Of a stretch of 64,000 bases of DNA, positions 24,473-34,041 are shown in pieces. The notes under the pieces are model-generated. The model searched no databases. It worked only from the letters and a program-made list of their open reading frames with translations, and was not told the DNA's origin. The stretch's first letter is position 1. Each line of letters opens with the position of its first letter. The translations under genes were made by a program, and so were the position numbers. Source of the stretch: Hyphococcus sp. (GTDB taxonomy: Bacteria; Pseudomonadota; Alphaproteobacteria; Caulobacterales; Parvularculaceae). Location of the stretch: NCBI GenBank assembly GCA_028289605.1, contig JANQON010000004.1, positions 1 through 64,000 of the forward strand, in the 5' to 3' direction.

Positions 24473-26239
24473 GTGCCCGCAATGAAGTTGCGTTCGCCGT
24501 TCATGTTTTCGAGCGCTTTTGTGCTCTTGGCGATTCTATTCGCATCTTACTTCAATGTCGTCATTCGAACGGACGCGGACGCGGCTGAAGACCGGTTTCA
24601 CGCGCTTGTCGCGCTGGGCGCGCCGAGCATCGCCGCCGATCACGGCGAGCGCGCGATTTCCCTGTCGCTAAAGGCCGGCGCGGACGCAAATGACGTCGCG
24701 GCGCTGAAAGCGCAGGTCGCCGGGGCGCAGACTTTCGCCAAAAATTACAGCCGGGTTTCCGATCTGCTTCTCGACGCATTGATCACCGATTGGGGCCAGG
24801 AACTGCCTCCGACGGACAGACTCGACCTCGAAGATCAGCTGGCGCGCGCCTATTTGCATCAGGGCGATGTTGAAAAAGCCGCGGCGATTTACGCGTCATT
24901 TCTGGAACTCGCCGGCGACGCTGTGGCGCTGCCCAATGACACGCGGATTAGTCCAGTCGCCAAGCAATACGCCGCACGGCTTACGGAGGCGGGCGATGCG
25001 TTTTTACGCACTGTCAATCACGCTCAGCCGCGCGAAGTAAAAGGCGCAACGCCGGAACATATTCTTGCAAGCGCAAGTCAACTTTCCGACCTCGGCGGGT
25101 TTTACGCCACGCGGCAGGGGCATGAGTATACCGCTGCTGGACTCCTTGCTGCCGCCTATGAGGCGCGCAAGCGTGTTCTTGGCGGGGATCATCAGGATAC
25201 GGTGCAATTGACGCTCATGCTGGGCCCGCTTTATTCGCGCATGGGCCGGCTGCAGGACGCGGAAGCGTTGTATCTGGACGCTTTTCACGCACAGGAACGC
25301 GCCAAGGGCGCCAACAGTCCCGATCTGAGCCTTTACATCAAACTGCTCGCCGGGATTTATGAGCGTCAGGAGCGTTACACAGAGGCGCAGGCGCTTTATG
25401 AACATATGCGCGGTCTGTTTCGCGATGCATTCGGCGCCCAGCGCTACGCCGTTAATCGCGAACGCGACCGGCGCGAATACATTAATCGTCCAGTATCTCA
25501 GCACTTTCCGGTGGACGATACGTATTCTCCGAATGACCTTGTGTCCGCCGCCGAGTATTTCGTGCCGACGGCGAAAGGACCCAACATCGATGAAATGAAG
25601 CTGAGGCTGGCGCCGGACCACGAAGGCGACGCGCTCGAGGACAACCTCCCCGCACGCCTCGCCCAGCTGATCGCATTGTGTCGCTCAGAGTCCGGCCAAT
25701 CGATCTCGCTTCGTTCCGGGTATCGTTCGTTCAGTACGCAGCGAATACTGCACGCCAATAACGCCGACAAAGGTACGGTGACGCCGGCTGGCGTTTCGGA
25801 GCACCAAACCGGTCTCGCCGCCGACATTAATGTCAACAACCGCTTTATGCGACAGAGCGATCGCGCCTATCAGTGCTTTGAAGAGAACGCATTCCGGTTC
25901 GGCTTTATCCTCTCCTATCCGCCCGGTAACGACTATCTTCCGACTGCGGACAGCTACGAGCCGTGGCATTGGCGCTATGTCGGCATACAGACGGCGCAGC
26001 TCTACCGCGAGGCGGGTCCCTACAACATGCCTCAGGAGTTCTTGGCGGCGTTGCCGTGTTATCAGGAGCGCGCCGCAAGCGGGATATTCCCGACGGCAGG
26101 TGAAGTCGACCTCTGCCTGGAAGGCAGACACGAGCGCCTCGCAGACGCTGGCGAACCCGCCTCTGCACAACCGCAGCGGGAAAACCAGGACCCGGCCCGC
26201 ATTTTGAATGAGAGCGCTAAAGGCGTCGCCAAGCGATAA
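24473..26239 (+). CDS. TPR protein with C-terminal D-alanyl-D-alanine carboxypeptidase (VanY-like M15B) domain
   Basis: A 588-residue protein, probably starting at the GTG at 24473, six bases after GGAGG. An N-terminal hydrophobic segment is a signal peptide or anchor. The middle has TPR-like helices (LARAYLHQGDVEKAAAIY, YSRMGRLQDAEALY). The last third is an M15B peptidase: SGYRSFSTQ, SEHQTGLAADI (zinc His and Asp) and EPWHWRYVG (third ligand). It should trim D-Ala from peptidoglycan stems or similar D,D-peptides in the periplasm. TPR repeats before such a domain are unusual for VanY-type enzymes and may dock it to an envelope complex. Confidence 0.88.
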   Translation: MPAMKLRSPFMFSSAFVLLAILFASYFNVVIRTDADAAEDRFHALVALGAPSIAADHGERAISLSLKAGADANDVAALKAQVAGAQTFAKNYSRVSDLLLDALITDWGQELPPTDRLDLEDQLARAYLHQGDVEKAAAIYASFLELAGDAVALPNDTRISPVAKQYAARLTEAGDAFLRTVNHAQPREVKGATPEHILASASQLSDLGGFYATRQGHEYTAAGLLAAAYEARKRVLGGDHQDTVQLTLMLGPLYSRMGRLQDAEALYLDAFHAQERAKGANSPDLSLYIKLLAGIYERQERYTEAQALYEHMRGLFRDAFGAQRYAVNRERDRREYINRPVSQHFPVDDTYSPNDLVSAAEYFVPTAKGPNIDEMKLRLAPDHEGDALEDNLPARLAQLIALCRSESGQSISLRSGYRSFSTQRILHANNADKGTVTPAGVSEHQTGLAADINVNNRFMRQSDRAYQCFEENAFRFGFILSYPPGNDYLPTADSYEPWHWRYVGIQTAQLYREAGPYNMPQEFLAALPCYQERAASGIFPTAGEVDLCLEGRHERLADAGEPASAQPQRENQDPARILNESAKGVAKR

Positions 26240-26280
26240 ACGTCCGGTTAACAGGCGAATCATTCGGAACGAAAGAAACC

Positions 26281-27633
26281 ATGGTCGGGAATCAACGCTC
26301 GCTTCACCGCGCGCGCATCGCATGCGTATCGGGCCGCGCACGACCGGCGCGCGATCTCGTTCAGATGTGCGCCAATGTGGGATACGAGATCGCGTCATCG
26401 TCATCCGCCAGCCGCGCTGACATCGGCCTCGTTGACTTGCGGGGCGCTCATATCACGCCTCGGCGCATAGCCGCTTTGACCGACGCTCTACGTCAGAAAT
26501 CACCGGAGTCGGTAATTCTATTCCTGGTGGATGCGGCCGCGACCGAGCCCGGCGGCGGCGTTCTCCGTCGTTTTGGGGAAGTTGTTCCGATCGCGGAAAA
26601 GCTGGACCATGTCGCTGCTCGAATGCGGGAAATTCTGCGTTTGCGCAATATCGCTGAAGAGTCGGGCGAGCGCTTAAAATCCTTGTCCGCCGCCAATCGG
26701 GTTGTTGAATTCCCGACAATCGCAACGGATACGACAATGCCGCGGGCGCTGATTGTCGGATCGCCTGGGTCAGCGGCGCTGGAAACGATCAACGCGCTTG
26801 CGGACGTTTCCAGTTCATGCGTATGCGTCCTCTCCGCCGGACAGGCCATGCGCGCCCTTGACGCCGAGATTTTCGATGTCGCGATATTCCTTCCGCCCAC
26901 AGATGATGGCGGCGCCGTTCCGGCCTTGATGCGGGCGCTTAAGCGCCACAATAGATTCAATCGCACCGCGCTATTGCAAATCCGGGAAAGCGCGGACGCC
27001 ATGGCGTCGTCGGCGCGCGCCGGCGGACCGGACTTTCTGTTGCGTGAGCAAATCTCGAGCGCGCTCGGCGCAAGGGCGCAACTTGTTTCCCGGCGCGCGC
27101 GTCTGACGCGCTCGATGCGCTCATTTCTGCGGGCATGCGCCGGCGAAGGCGTTCGCGATCCTGCGTCCGGCGTTTTTACGCCGACGTTTCTGGCCCAACA
27201 CGGCGCCCGGCTTGCCGGCCGCGCCGACCAAACCGGCAGGCCGCTCTCGCTGGCCCTGGTTCATCTCGGCGTTGGCGACGCCGCCAAGGGGCGCGCCGAA
27301 AGCGGAACGCTGCGCCAGGCGGCGCGGATCATCGGCAAGGTTACCCGGGCGGAAGACATGGTATCGCGCATTTCCGCCGATGTGTTCGCCGTCCTGTGTC
27401 CGGCGACAACGGAAGCTGACGCGCAACGCATCGCGCTTCGAATAGAAGGCGTTTTGACAAATACGGCCTTTTCCCGACGTGCGGACCACAGCCCGGTCGC
27501 CCTCAACGTAACGACCGCCGCGATTGAGCGTTCCGAAGGCGTTGCGATCGCTGAAACGGTCGCTGAGGCCATGAGCCGGCTTCGTGCGACGTCTTCCGAG
27601 GCTGCGGCGGGCGTCGGTCGCGGCAAAACCTAG
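26281..27633 (+). CDS. PopA-like REC-REC-degenerate GGDEF protein
   Basis: A 450-residue cytoplasmic protein. Residues 10-100 look like a receiver domain (LVDLRG places an aspartate at 52), 130-270 like a second degenerate receiver, and 285-440 like a GGDEF domain. The active-site GGDEF reads SADVF (365-369), so diguanylate cyclase activity should be lost. The allosteric c-di-GMP site RxxD is intact as RAED (356-359) with the usual spacing. This is the architecture of Caulobacter PopA, which binds c-di-GMP and targets CtrA for proteolysis; the homology is inferred. It stands alone, convergent with mfd. Confidence 0.72.
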   Translation: MVGNQRSLHRARIACVSGRARPARDLVQMCANVGYEIASSSSASRADIGLVDLRGAHITPRRIAALTDALRQKSPESVILFLVDAAATEPGGGVLRRFGEVVPIAEKLDHVAARMREILRLRNIAEESGERLKSLSAANRVVEFPTIATDTTMPRALIVGSPGSAALETINALADVSSSCVCVLSAGQAMRALDAEIFDVAIFLPPTDDGGAVPALMRALKRHNRFNRTALLQIRESADAMASSARAGGPDFLLREQISSALGARAQLVSRRARLTRSMRSFLRACAGEGVRDPASGVFTPTFLAQHGARLAGRADQTGRPLSLALVHLGVGDAAKGRAESGTLRQAARIIGKVTRAEDMVSRISADVFAVLCPATTEADAQRIALRIEGVLTNTAFSRRADHSPVALNVTTAAIERSEGVAIAETVAEAMSRLRATSSEAAAGVGRGKT

Positions 27634-27641
27634 CGCGCCCG

Positions 27642-30600
27642 TCACCCGTCGGCGGCAATGTCCGCGATGATGCTGGCCGCGCGTCGAGCGCCTTTCAAAC
27701 GCATTTTCTCGCCGGGCCAGTCTTGGCGAAACACGACCTTCTGGTCAGGCCGGACCTTCATGTCGTAGGGCGACGACGAAATGTACTCGATCAATCCGGC
27801 GGGATTGGCGAACTGATCGTTCCGGAAACCAATCACCGCGCCCTTTGGACCTGCGTCGATTTTGGCGACACCGGCCCTTCGGCAGATCGTCTTGATAGCG
27901 ACGATTTCAAGAAGATGCTCGACCTCGGTCGGCAACGACCCAAAGCGGTCTACCAGTTCCGCCGCGAACGCATCGATTTCTTCTTCCGTGGTTACGTCGC
28001 CGAGCCGGCGATAAAGCGCCATCCGGACATCGAGATCGGCGACATAGGTGTCGGGAATCAACACCGACGTACCGATATTAATCTGCGGAGACCATGCTTC
28101 GTCTGTTGCGCCGCCTTCGCGCAATTCGGCGACGGCTTCTTCAAGCATATGCTGATAGAGTTCGACCCCGACTTCTTTGACATTGCCCGATTGTTCTTCG
28201 CCGAGAAGATTGCCGGCGCCGCGAATGTCAAGGTCGTGACTGGCAAGGGTAAATCCGGCCCCGAGCGTATCGAGCGACTGCATGACCTTAAGCCGCCGCG
28301 CCGCCCCGTCCGTGAGCTTCTTGCGCGGGCTTGTGGTTAAATACGCATAGGCCCGCTGTTTGGAGCGCCCTACCCGGCCACGCAGCTGGTAAAGCTGCGC
28401 CAGTCCGAACATGTCGGCCTTGTGGATGATCATTGTGTTCGCCGTGGGCACGTCGAGACCTGACTCAACAATGCTCGTCGACGCAAGAACATCGAATTTG
28501 CCCTCGTAGAACGCCGTCATGATGTCTTCCAGTTCGCCGGCGCTCATCTGGCCGTGGGCGATCTTGAATTTCAGCTCGGGCAAGTCTTCCCGCATGAATT
28601 CGGCGATATCGTCGAGGTCCTTGATCCGGGGCGCCACGTAAAAACTCTGACCTCCGCGATAATGTTCCCGCAGCAGGGTTTCGCGCGCGACCACGGGATC
28701 GAACGGACCGACGGTCGTGCGCACGGCAAGGCGATCGACGGGCGGTGTCGCGATCAATGAAAGATCCCGTATCCCCGACATGGCAAGCTGTAGGGTCCGC
28801 GGGATCGGCGTCGCGGTCAGGGTCAGCACATGAGTGTCGCCGCGAAACTCCTTCAACCGCTCTTTGTGTTTGACCCCGAAATGTTGCTCCTCGTCGATGA
28901 TCAAGAGGCCCAGATCGCGGAACTTAATGGTCTTGGCGAGCAACGCGTGCGTGCCGATAATAATATCGACGTCGCCCGACGCGAGGCCGTCTCGCGCCGC
29001 TTTGGCGTCGGCGGCGCCCACCATTCTCGAAAGCTGTGCGAGTTTGATCGGAAAGCCTTTGAATCGATCCTTGAAATTCTTGAAATGCTGGCGCACCAGC
29101 AGCGTCGTTGGCGCAACGACGGCGACCTGGCGCCCGGTCATCGCTGCGACAAAAGCCGCCCGCAAAGCGACTTCGGTTTTGCCGAATCCAACGTCGCCGC
29201 AAATAAGACGATCCATGGGCCGGCCTTTCGCAAGATCCTCGATGACATCCGCGATGGCGTTTTCTTGGTCCTCGGTCTCCGCAAACGGAAAACGGGCGCA
29301 AAACTCGTCATAAAGACCGTCGAGCGGCGCCATTTCTTCAGCGCTCTGCATTGCTCTTTTGGCGGCGATCTTGATGAGCTGTTCGGCGAGCATCTTGATG
29401 CGCGCGCGCATCTTGGCCTTGCGCCCCTGCCACGCCGCGCCGCCGAGCTTGTCCAACTGGGATGTGGCGTCTTCCGGGCCGAAGCGAGACAGGAGGTCGA
29501 TATTTTCAACCGGCAGGAATAGCTTGTCTCCGCCGTGATATACGAGATGGAGGCAGTCATGAGGGGCGCCTTGAACCTCAAGCGCCTTCAGGCCTTCATA
29601 CCGGGCGATGCCGTGGTCGACATGAACGACAAGGTCGCCAACCGAGAGGCTTGATGCTTCGGTTAAAAAGTTTTCAGCCCGTTTTCGTCGGGATCGCCGC
29701 ACCAGTCGATCGCCAAGGATATCCTGCTCGGAAATGAAAATCGCCTCAGCGGTTTCAAATCCCTGCTCCAGCCCCAGAACTGCTGTTGAGACGCCGTCGC
29801 TGACGGCGCGCCAGTGTTCCGCATGGTCGATGGCGGATAGACCGTGGTCGGACAGAACGCTCCGCATTCGGTCGGCCGACCCTTCAGTCCAGCAGGCGAT
29901 GACGGTCTTCCGTGCGTCATTGTCTTTGATGTGCGCGGCGACGGCGTCAAAGACGTTGACCCTTTCGCCGGCGCGCTCAGCTGCGAAGTTGCGGCCGACC
30001 TTGGCGCCGAGATCATAGGCGCGTTCGTTAGATTGCGGCGCGAAGGGGGACAGCGGGCGCAGACTTGTGTTGGCGAGGTGGGTTCGCCAGCTCTCTTCGG
30101 TCAAATAGAGCGCGTCAGGCGGCAGCGGGCGATAAGCCGGCGCAGAGAATTCAGACGCCCGCGGCTTTTGGGCCGCAGCGTCTTCGGCGCGGGCGTCGAA
30201 ATGGTCCTTAACGGCTTTGATACGTTCAGCGGCGGCTTCGTCTGCAAGGTGATCGATAAAGACCACGCCGTCCGGAATAAAATCAAACAGCGTATCAGTC
30301 TTTTCGTAGAACAGCGGCAACCAGTGCTCGGCGCCCGCATGCATGCGTCCGGCGCTGATCGCTTCGTAAAGAGGATCGTCGCCTGCGGCGCCGAATGTCT
30401 TCACAAATCCGGTACGGAACCGTGCGATCGTTTCTTCCGACAGCAGAATTTCCGAGGCCGCATTTAAGTCGAACCGTTTGAGTTGGCGCGTCGTCCGCTG
30501 AGTTTCAGCGTCAAAGGCGCGCACCGACTCCAGGCTGTCGCCGAAAAAGTCGAGACGCACCGGCTCGGCCGAGCCGGGCGGAAAGATGTCCACAAGCCCC

Positions 30601-31139
30601 CCGCGCACCGCAAACTCGCCCCGTTCCCGCACCGTTGACGAGCGCGCATACCCGTTCGCAGCGAGATATCCGGTGAGCGCTTCCATTGCCATGGTCGTCC
30701 CGGGCGAGAGCGAAAGCGCCGCGGATTCAACGACGCTGCGCGGCGGCGTGCGCTGGCTCGCCGCATTCACGGACGTGACGATAATGAGCGGGCCCTTGTC
30801 GCGATGCGACCCAATCAGCGAGAGCGCCGCCATGCGACGCGATGCGACTGCGCCGGACGGGGACACCCGGTCATAGGGCAGGCAGTCCCAGGCCGGGTAT
30901 TCCAATACGGCGATGTCCGGCGCGAAAAAGGACAGCGCCTGCATCATCGCCGCCGCGCGGGCGGCGTCGCGCGCGATGTGAACAACGATATCGCCGCGCG
31001 TACGGGCGGCGTCCGCCACCGCCATGGCGTCGGCGCCTTCCGGCGCTCCGAAAACGGGCAAGCGACCCTCCGCCCGCCACGCTGTGTCGGCGTTCACGCC
31101 GGCGGCGCCGGAAACAACATTGTTAGATGACACCTTCAT
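27642..31139 (-). CDS. mfd: Transcription-repair coupling factor Mfd
   Basis: A 1165-residue protein from the ATG at 31139. The N-terminal UvrB-like region has EYPAWDCLPYDRVSP; the RNA polymerase-interaction domain starts with VGDLVVHVDHGIARYEGL; the translocase has the Walker A segment GDVGFGKTEVALRAAF, the DEEQHFGVKHKE box and QLRGRVGRS; a C-terminal TRCF domain follows. Mfd pushes stalled RNA polymerase off damaged DNA and recruits UvrA. Longer in-frame extension upstream runs through the palindromic repeats at 31158-31286 and is not real. It is followed, in the other direction, by the PopA-like gene and preceded by sdhE. Confidence 0.96.
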   Translation of the reverse strand: MKVSSNNVVSGAAGVNADTAWRAEGRLPVFGAPEGADAMAVADAARTRGDIVVHIARDAARAAAMMQALSFFAPDIAVLEYPAWDCLPYDRVSPSGAVASRRMAALSLIGSHRDKGPLIIVTSVNAASQRTPPRSVVESAALSLSPGTTMAMEALTGYLAANGYARSSTVRERGEFAVRGGLVDIFPPGSAEPVRLDFFGDSLESVRAFDAETQRTTRQLKRFDLNAASEILLSEETIARFRTGFVKTFGAAGDDPLYEAISAGRMHAGAEHWLPLFYEKTDTLFDFIPDGVVFIDHLADEAAAERIKAVKDHFDARAEDAAAQKPRASEFSAPAYRPLPPDALYLTEESWRTHLANTSLRPLSPFAPQSNERAYDLGAKVGRNFAAERAGERVNVFDAVAAHIKDNDARKTVIACWTEGSADRMRSVLSDHGLSAIDHAEHWRAVSDGVSTAVLGLEQGFETAEAIFISEQDILGDRLVRRSRRKRAENFLTEASSLSVGDLVVHVDHGIARYEGLKALEVQGAPHDCLHLVYHGGDKLFLPVENIDLLSRFGPEDATSQLDKLGGAAWQGRKAKMRARIKMLAEQLIKIAAKRAMQSAEEMAPLDGLYDEFCARFPFAETEDQENAIADVIEDLAKGRPMDRLICGDVGFGKTEVALRAAFVAAMTGRQVAVVAPTTLLVRQHFKNFKDRFKGFPIKLAQLSRMVGAADAKAARDGLASGDVDIIIGTHALLAKTIKFRDLGLLIIDEEQHFGVKHKERLKEFRGDTHVLTLTATPIPRTLQLAMSGIRDLSLIATPPVDRLAVRTTVGPFDPVVARETLLREHYRGGQSFYVAPRIKDLDDIAEFMREDLPELKFKIAHGQMSAGELEDIMTAFYEGKFDVLASTSIVESGLDVPTANTMIIHKADMFGLAQLYQLRGRVGRSKQRAYAYLTTSPRKKLTDGAARRLKVMQSLDTLGAGFTLASHDLDIRGAGNLLGEEQSGNVKEVGVELYQHMLEEAVAELREGGATDEAWSPQINIGTSVLIPDTYVADLDVRMALYRRLGDVTTEEEIDAFAAELVDRFGSLPTEVEHLLEIVAIKTICRRAGVAKIDAGPKGAVIGFRNDQFANPAGLIEYISSSPYDMKVRPDQKVVFRQDWPGEKMRLKGARRAASIIADIAADG

Positions 31140-31157
31140 CGCCCTCTCCGCGCTTTT

Positions 31158-31286
31158 CCCGGCGAAAGCCGGGATCCAGAAAGGCGCTGAGCTGACGCCT
31201 GAAACGCAGAGCCTGGGCTTGTTGGAAAAGGACACGGCATTCTTGTTGTAACCACGAGCCGTGCTGGGCCCCGGCTTTCGCCGGGG
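31158..31286. repeat. Pair of inverted REP-like palindromes
   Basis: CCCGGCGAAAGCCGGG (31158-31173) and CCCCGGCTTTCGCCGGGG (31269-31286) lie about 95 bases apart in the gap between sdhE and mfd, in opposite orientation. Each is a short hairpin with an AAAG/CTTT loop, and the first is flanked by GATCC as in the copies near 40 kb and 54.7 kb. The arrangement is like a paired REP element of other bacteria. Confidence 0.7.
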
Positions 31287-31417
31287 AGTTCGAGTGGAGA
31301 GAATTCGCCAAAAAGCATCATGTAGGTTCAACGCGAAATGCGCGGACGCCGTTTTTGGCGGTCCGCGTTGGCAGGGATTGCGGATTTAGGGGATCACCGC
31401 CTGGGCGGCAACAGGCG

Positions 31418-31684
31418 CTATGAGTTTTGAAGGTCAAAAGACCGTAATTTATCAAACACCGGCCCCCTGACATTCGCCGGCGCTTCACGTTTGCCCGTCG
31501 CCCATTCATAAAGATCGCGGTCATTGACAGCGAGCAGCGCCTCAAACTCGTCAAGCTCGCCGTCACTCATCTCATCGAGAAAGCGCCTCGCGAACGTTCC
31601 GATCAGAATGTCGGCCTCCTTGAAACCTCGATAGTTGGCGCGATAGAGAAGCTTCTTGCGCCGCGTGTCGCGTTCGTTACCCAT
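31418..31684 (-). CDS. sdhE: Succinate dehydrogenase flavinylation factor SdhE
   Basis: An 88-residue protein of the SdhE/DUF339 family. The conserved YRANYRGFKEADILIG segment holds the RGxxE motif needed for covalent FAD attachment to the SdhA flavoprotein, and FLDEMSDGELDEFEALL is typical. Length is normal. It acts in the cytoplasm on complex II. The gene next to mfd is the standard alphaproteobacterial order. Its start overlaps the stop of the DCC-family gene by eight bases, indicating cotranslation. Confidence 0.92.
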   Translation of the reverse strand: MGNERDTRRKKLLYRANYRGFKEADILIGTFARRFLDEMSDGELDEFEALLAVNDRDLYEWATGKREAPANVRGPVFDKLRSFDLQNS

Positions 31685-32096
31685 GCCCCGCTCCAGATCT
31701 CGCCTCCGGCGCGCCGCTTTCGCCTCGACCGCGGGCCATGCGCTGCAGTCTTGGACGCACTTTCAGGAAAAGCGCATACGCGACGTCCAGCATGCGTCGG
31801 GTCCATTCGACCCTGCCCAGAGGACGCACCCAGGCGAAGACTGGAATCTGCGCATAGGCTTCGGTGAACGCGGCGGCGCCGTCGACCACGTTTCCGTCGG
31901 CGCCTCGAACGTGAAAACGCGCGAGCAGCTTTTCCCGGTCAATATCGCAAGACACAGGCGCGCCGGGATCGGCGACATTCTCAAAACGGATTCGGCCGCG
32001 ACGATCCAAGCGGCGCAGCAGCGCGATCTCACGCACGCAAAGGGGGCAGGCGCCGTCATAAAACACAGTCACTGATTGGGCAGGCGCTTGGCTCAT
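31677..32096 (-). CDS. DCC-family thiol-disulfide oxidoreductase-like protein (DUF393)
   Basis: About 139 residues from the ATG at 32096; a longer in-frame extension upstream has poor codon character. The diagnostic YDGACPLCVREI motif, with a CxxC pair, and the following RLDRRGRIRF are those of the DUF393/DCC family, which has a thioredoxin-like fold. The C-terminal region is basic. Biochemical function is uncertain for this family. It overlaps sdhE by eight bases and lies 43 bases downstream of gabT on the same strand. Confidence 0.85.
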   Translation of the reverse strand: MSQAPAQSVTVFYDGACPLCVREIALLRRLDRRGRIRFENVADPGAPVSCDIDREKLLARFHVRGADGNVVDGAAAFTEAYAQIPVFAWVRPLGRVEWTRRMLDVAYALFLKVRPRLQRMARGRGESGAPEARSGAGHG

Positions 32097-32139
32097 GAGA
32101 TTAGATACGACGGCGCGGCCCATTCGGCTCACCTGCGTC

Positions 32140-33450
32140 CTAGCCCTTGACCGCCGCTTCTGTCGCGTCCGCGAAGATATCCAAACCTTCGTTGAGTATG
32201 TCGTCGGAAACGACCAGCGGCACAAGCGACCGCAGGCATTGCGCGTAAGCGCCGGCGGTCGTCATGATCAGGCCGCGCGTGCGCGCCTCGACCAGGATTT
32301 TGGCCGCCATCTCGCCATAGGGCTTCGTTGGATCGCCGTCATGCACGAATTCGACCGCGCACATGCCGCCGACCCGGCGCACGTCGCCCATAATGTCTTT
32401 GCCGGCGCCGGCCTGGAGGTCCTTCCACCGGCTCTCGGTCTGGGCGCCGATTTCCTCAGCACGCTGGAGCAGGCCCTCCTCTTCGATGATGTCGAACACG
32501 GCGAGCGCCGCGGCGCAGGCGACAGGGTTGCCGCCATAGGTGGAGCCCATGGAACCGGGCAGAACCTTGTCCATCAGATCCGCTTTGCCCACGAGCGCGG
32601 ACAGCGGAAGGCCCGCCGCGATTGACTTAGCGACGCAGAGGAAATCCGGCTCTACGCCGGCGCGCTCGAAGGCGAAGTATTTGCCGGTCCGTCCCATGCC
32701 GGACTGGATTTCATCCGCAATCAGCATAATCCCGTGTTCGTCGCACTTTGCGCGCAAGGCTTTGAGAAACTCCGGCGGCGCCGGGTTAAAGCCTCCCTCC
32801 CCTTGGACCGGTTCGACAATCATCGCGGCGACTTCTTCTACATTGATCGCGGTCTTGAAAATATGATCGAGACAGGCGATCGAGCCCTCCGTCGATATCC
32901 CGTGATAATGATCCGGATACGGCGCATGAAAGACGGCCGGGACATACGGCCCGAAACCGACTTTGTAAGGCTTCGACTTACCCGTTAGCGTCGTGGCGAG
33001 CAGGGTCCGCCCGTGAAAGGCGCCTTGAAAGGCGATCACGCCCGGCCGGCCGGTGATCTGGCGCGCAAATTTGACGGCGTTTTCAACCGCCTCGGCGCCG
33101 GAATTGAAGAGCGCGGTTTTTTTCGGCGTATCGCCCGGCGCGAGGCGGTTTAGCGTCTCACAGACTTCGACATAGCTTTCATACTGGGCGATGCCGAAAG
33201 CGGTGTGAATAAAGTCATCCGTTTGCTTCTTGATCGCCTCAACGACTTTGGGATGTGCGTGGCCGACATTCAGAACACCGATGCCGCCGATAAAATCGAT
33301 GTACCGCTTGCCTTCAACGTCCCAGAGTTCGGCGCCCTTGGCGCGCGCGGCGTAAATCCCCGACTTTGACGGTAGGCCCGCCGGGCAAGCCGCATCGCGG
33401 CGCGCTTTCAGGCTCTCGTTGGTTGCGAATTCATTTTTGCCGTGATCCAT
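32140..33450 (-). CDS. gabT: 4-aminobutyrate aminotransferase
   Basis: A 436-residue class III PLP aminotransferase. GAGGAGG precedes the ATG. Visible motifs include DFIGGIGVLNVGH, FNSGAEAVENAVKFAR (phosphate contact), FHGRTLLATTLTG, EPVQGEGGF, IADEIQSGMGRTG (PLP aspartate) and AKSIAAGLPLSA with the Schiff-base lysine. It moves the amino group of 4-aminobutyrate to 2-oxoglutarate, giving succinate semialdehyde. No succinate-semialdehyde dehydrogenase gene lies next to it in this window. Related omega-amino acid transaminases share these motifs, so the precise substrate is likely but not proven. Confidence 0.9.
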   Translation of the reverse strand: MDHGKNEFATNESLKARRDAACPAGLPSKSGIYAARAKGAELWDVEGKRYIDFIGGIGVLNVGHAHPKVVEAIKKQTDDFIHTAFGIAQYESYVEVCETLNRLAPGDTPKKTALFNSGAEAVENAVKFARQITGRPGVIAFQGAFHGRTLLATTLTGKSKPYKVGFGPYVPAVFHAPYPDHYHGISTEGSIACLDHIFKTAINVEEVAAMIVEPVQGEGGFNPAPPEFLKALRAKCDEHGIMLIADEIQSGMGRTGKYFAFERAGVEPDFLCVAKSIAAGLPLSALVGKADLMDKVLPGSMGSTYGGNPVACAAALAVFDIIEEEGLLQRAEEIGAQTESRWKDLQAGAGKDIMGDVRRVGGMCAVEFVHDGDPTKPYGEMAAKILVEARTRGLIMTTAGAYAQCLRSLVPLVVSDDILNEGLDIFADATEAAVKG

Positions 33451-33495
33451 GCCGGGGCCTCCTCAACTCTTTTGGCCGCTCTAGCATGATCGGCG

Positions 33496-33960
33496 TTAAA
33501 GTACAGGGGGCTCGCCGTCCGGGCGGGCGGGCGCCCTATCCGACAGCATGACGACCGCGGCGACCCCGACAATGGCGTCGTAGAGAATACAGGCGAAAGC
33601 GTACCAGTCAGGCCCCGCGGCGCCGTCGATCAGCAGGTGCGCGAGATCAACGCCGCCGTGGCCGAGCACCAGCAGGCCCAGCATCCACACCCGGGCGCTG
33701 CGCAATATGGCCAGGCCCCCGAACAAAAAACCGAGGCCGAGGGCGCTTTCAATAAGAAGCGGCGACCAGTCGCTTCGCGTAATAAAGTCTGCGCCGTCCA
33801 GCTCGGCGATGGCGAACCCGACATAGATCCCGACCATGACGCATAGCTGGGCGTAGACGAATTGCGCGCGCGCCTGCGGCTGCAATATCGCCATCACGCC
33901 GACAGCGCTGAGCGCCAGCACCGCCGACGCTCCGATCAGAATGGGATAAAAGCCCTCCAT
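33496..33960 (-). CDS. Small integral membrane protein
   Basis: A 154-residue protein with four to five hydrophobic segments (ILIGASAVLALSAVGVMAIL; FVYAQLCVMVGIYVGFAI; ALGLGFLFGGLAIL; WMLGLLVLGHGGVDLAHLL; CILYDAIVGVAAVVML). A HGGVDLAHLLIDG segment between helices has two histidines and an aspartate that could bind metal or haem. No family recognised. It sits between gabT and the flagellar genes and may be independent of both. Confidence 0.6.
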   Translation of the reverse strand: MEGFYPILIGASAVLALSAVGVMAILQPQARAQFVYAQLCVMVGIYVGFAIAELDGADFITRSDWSPLLIESALGLGFLFGGLAILRSARVWMLGLLVLGHGGVDLAHLLIDGAAGPDWYAFACILYDAIVGVAAVVMLSDRAPARPDGEPPVL

Positions 33961-34041
33961 CGCGGAGGATTATACCGCCTCCGGTTCGGCGACGCCATGG
34001 CGCGCGAACCGGACAAATCGTCTTGACGGAAACTGTGCTCC

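Noticed and set aside
31140-31331. N-terminal extension of Mfd by 64 codons
   Set aside because: It runs through the palindromic repeats and has no homology to Mfd; the ATG at 31139 fits.
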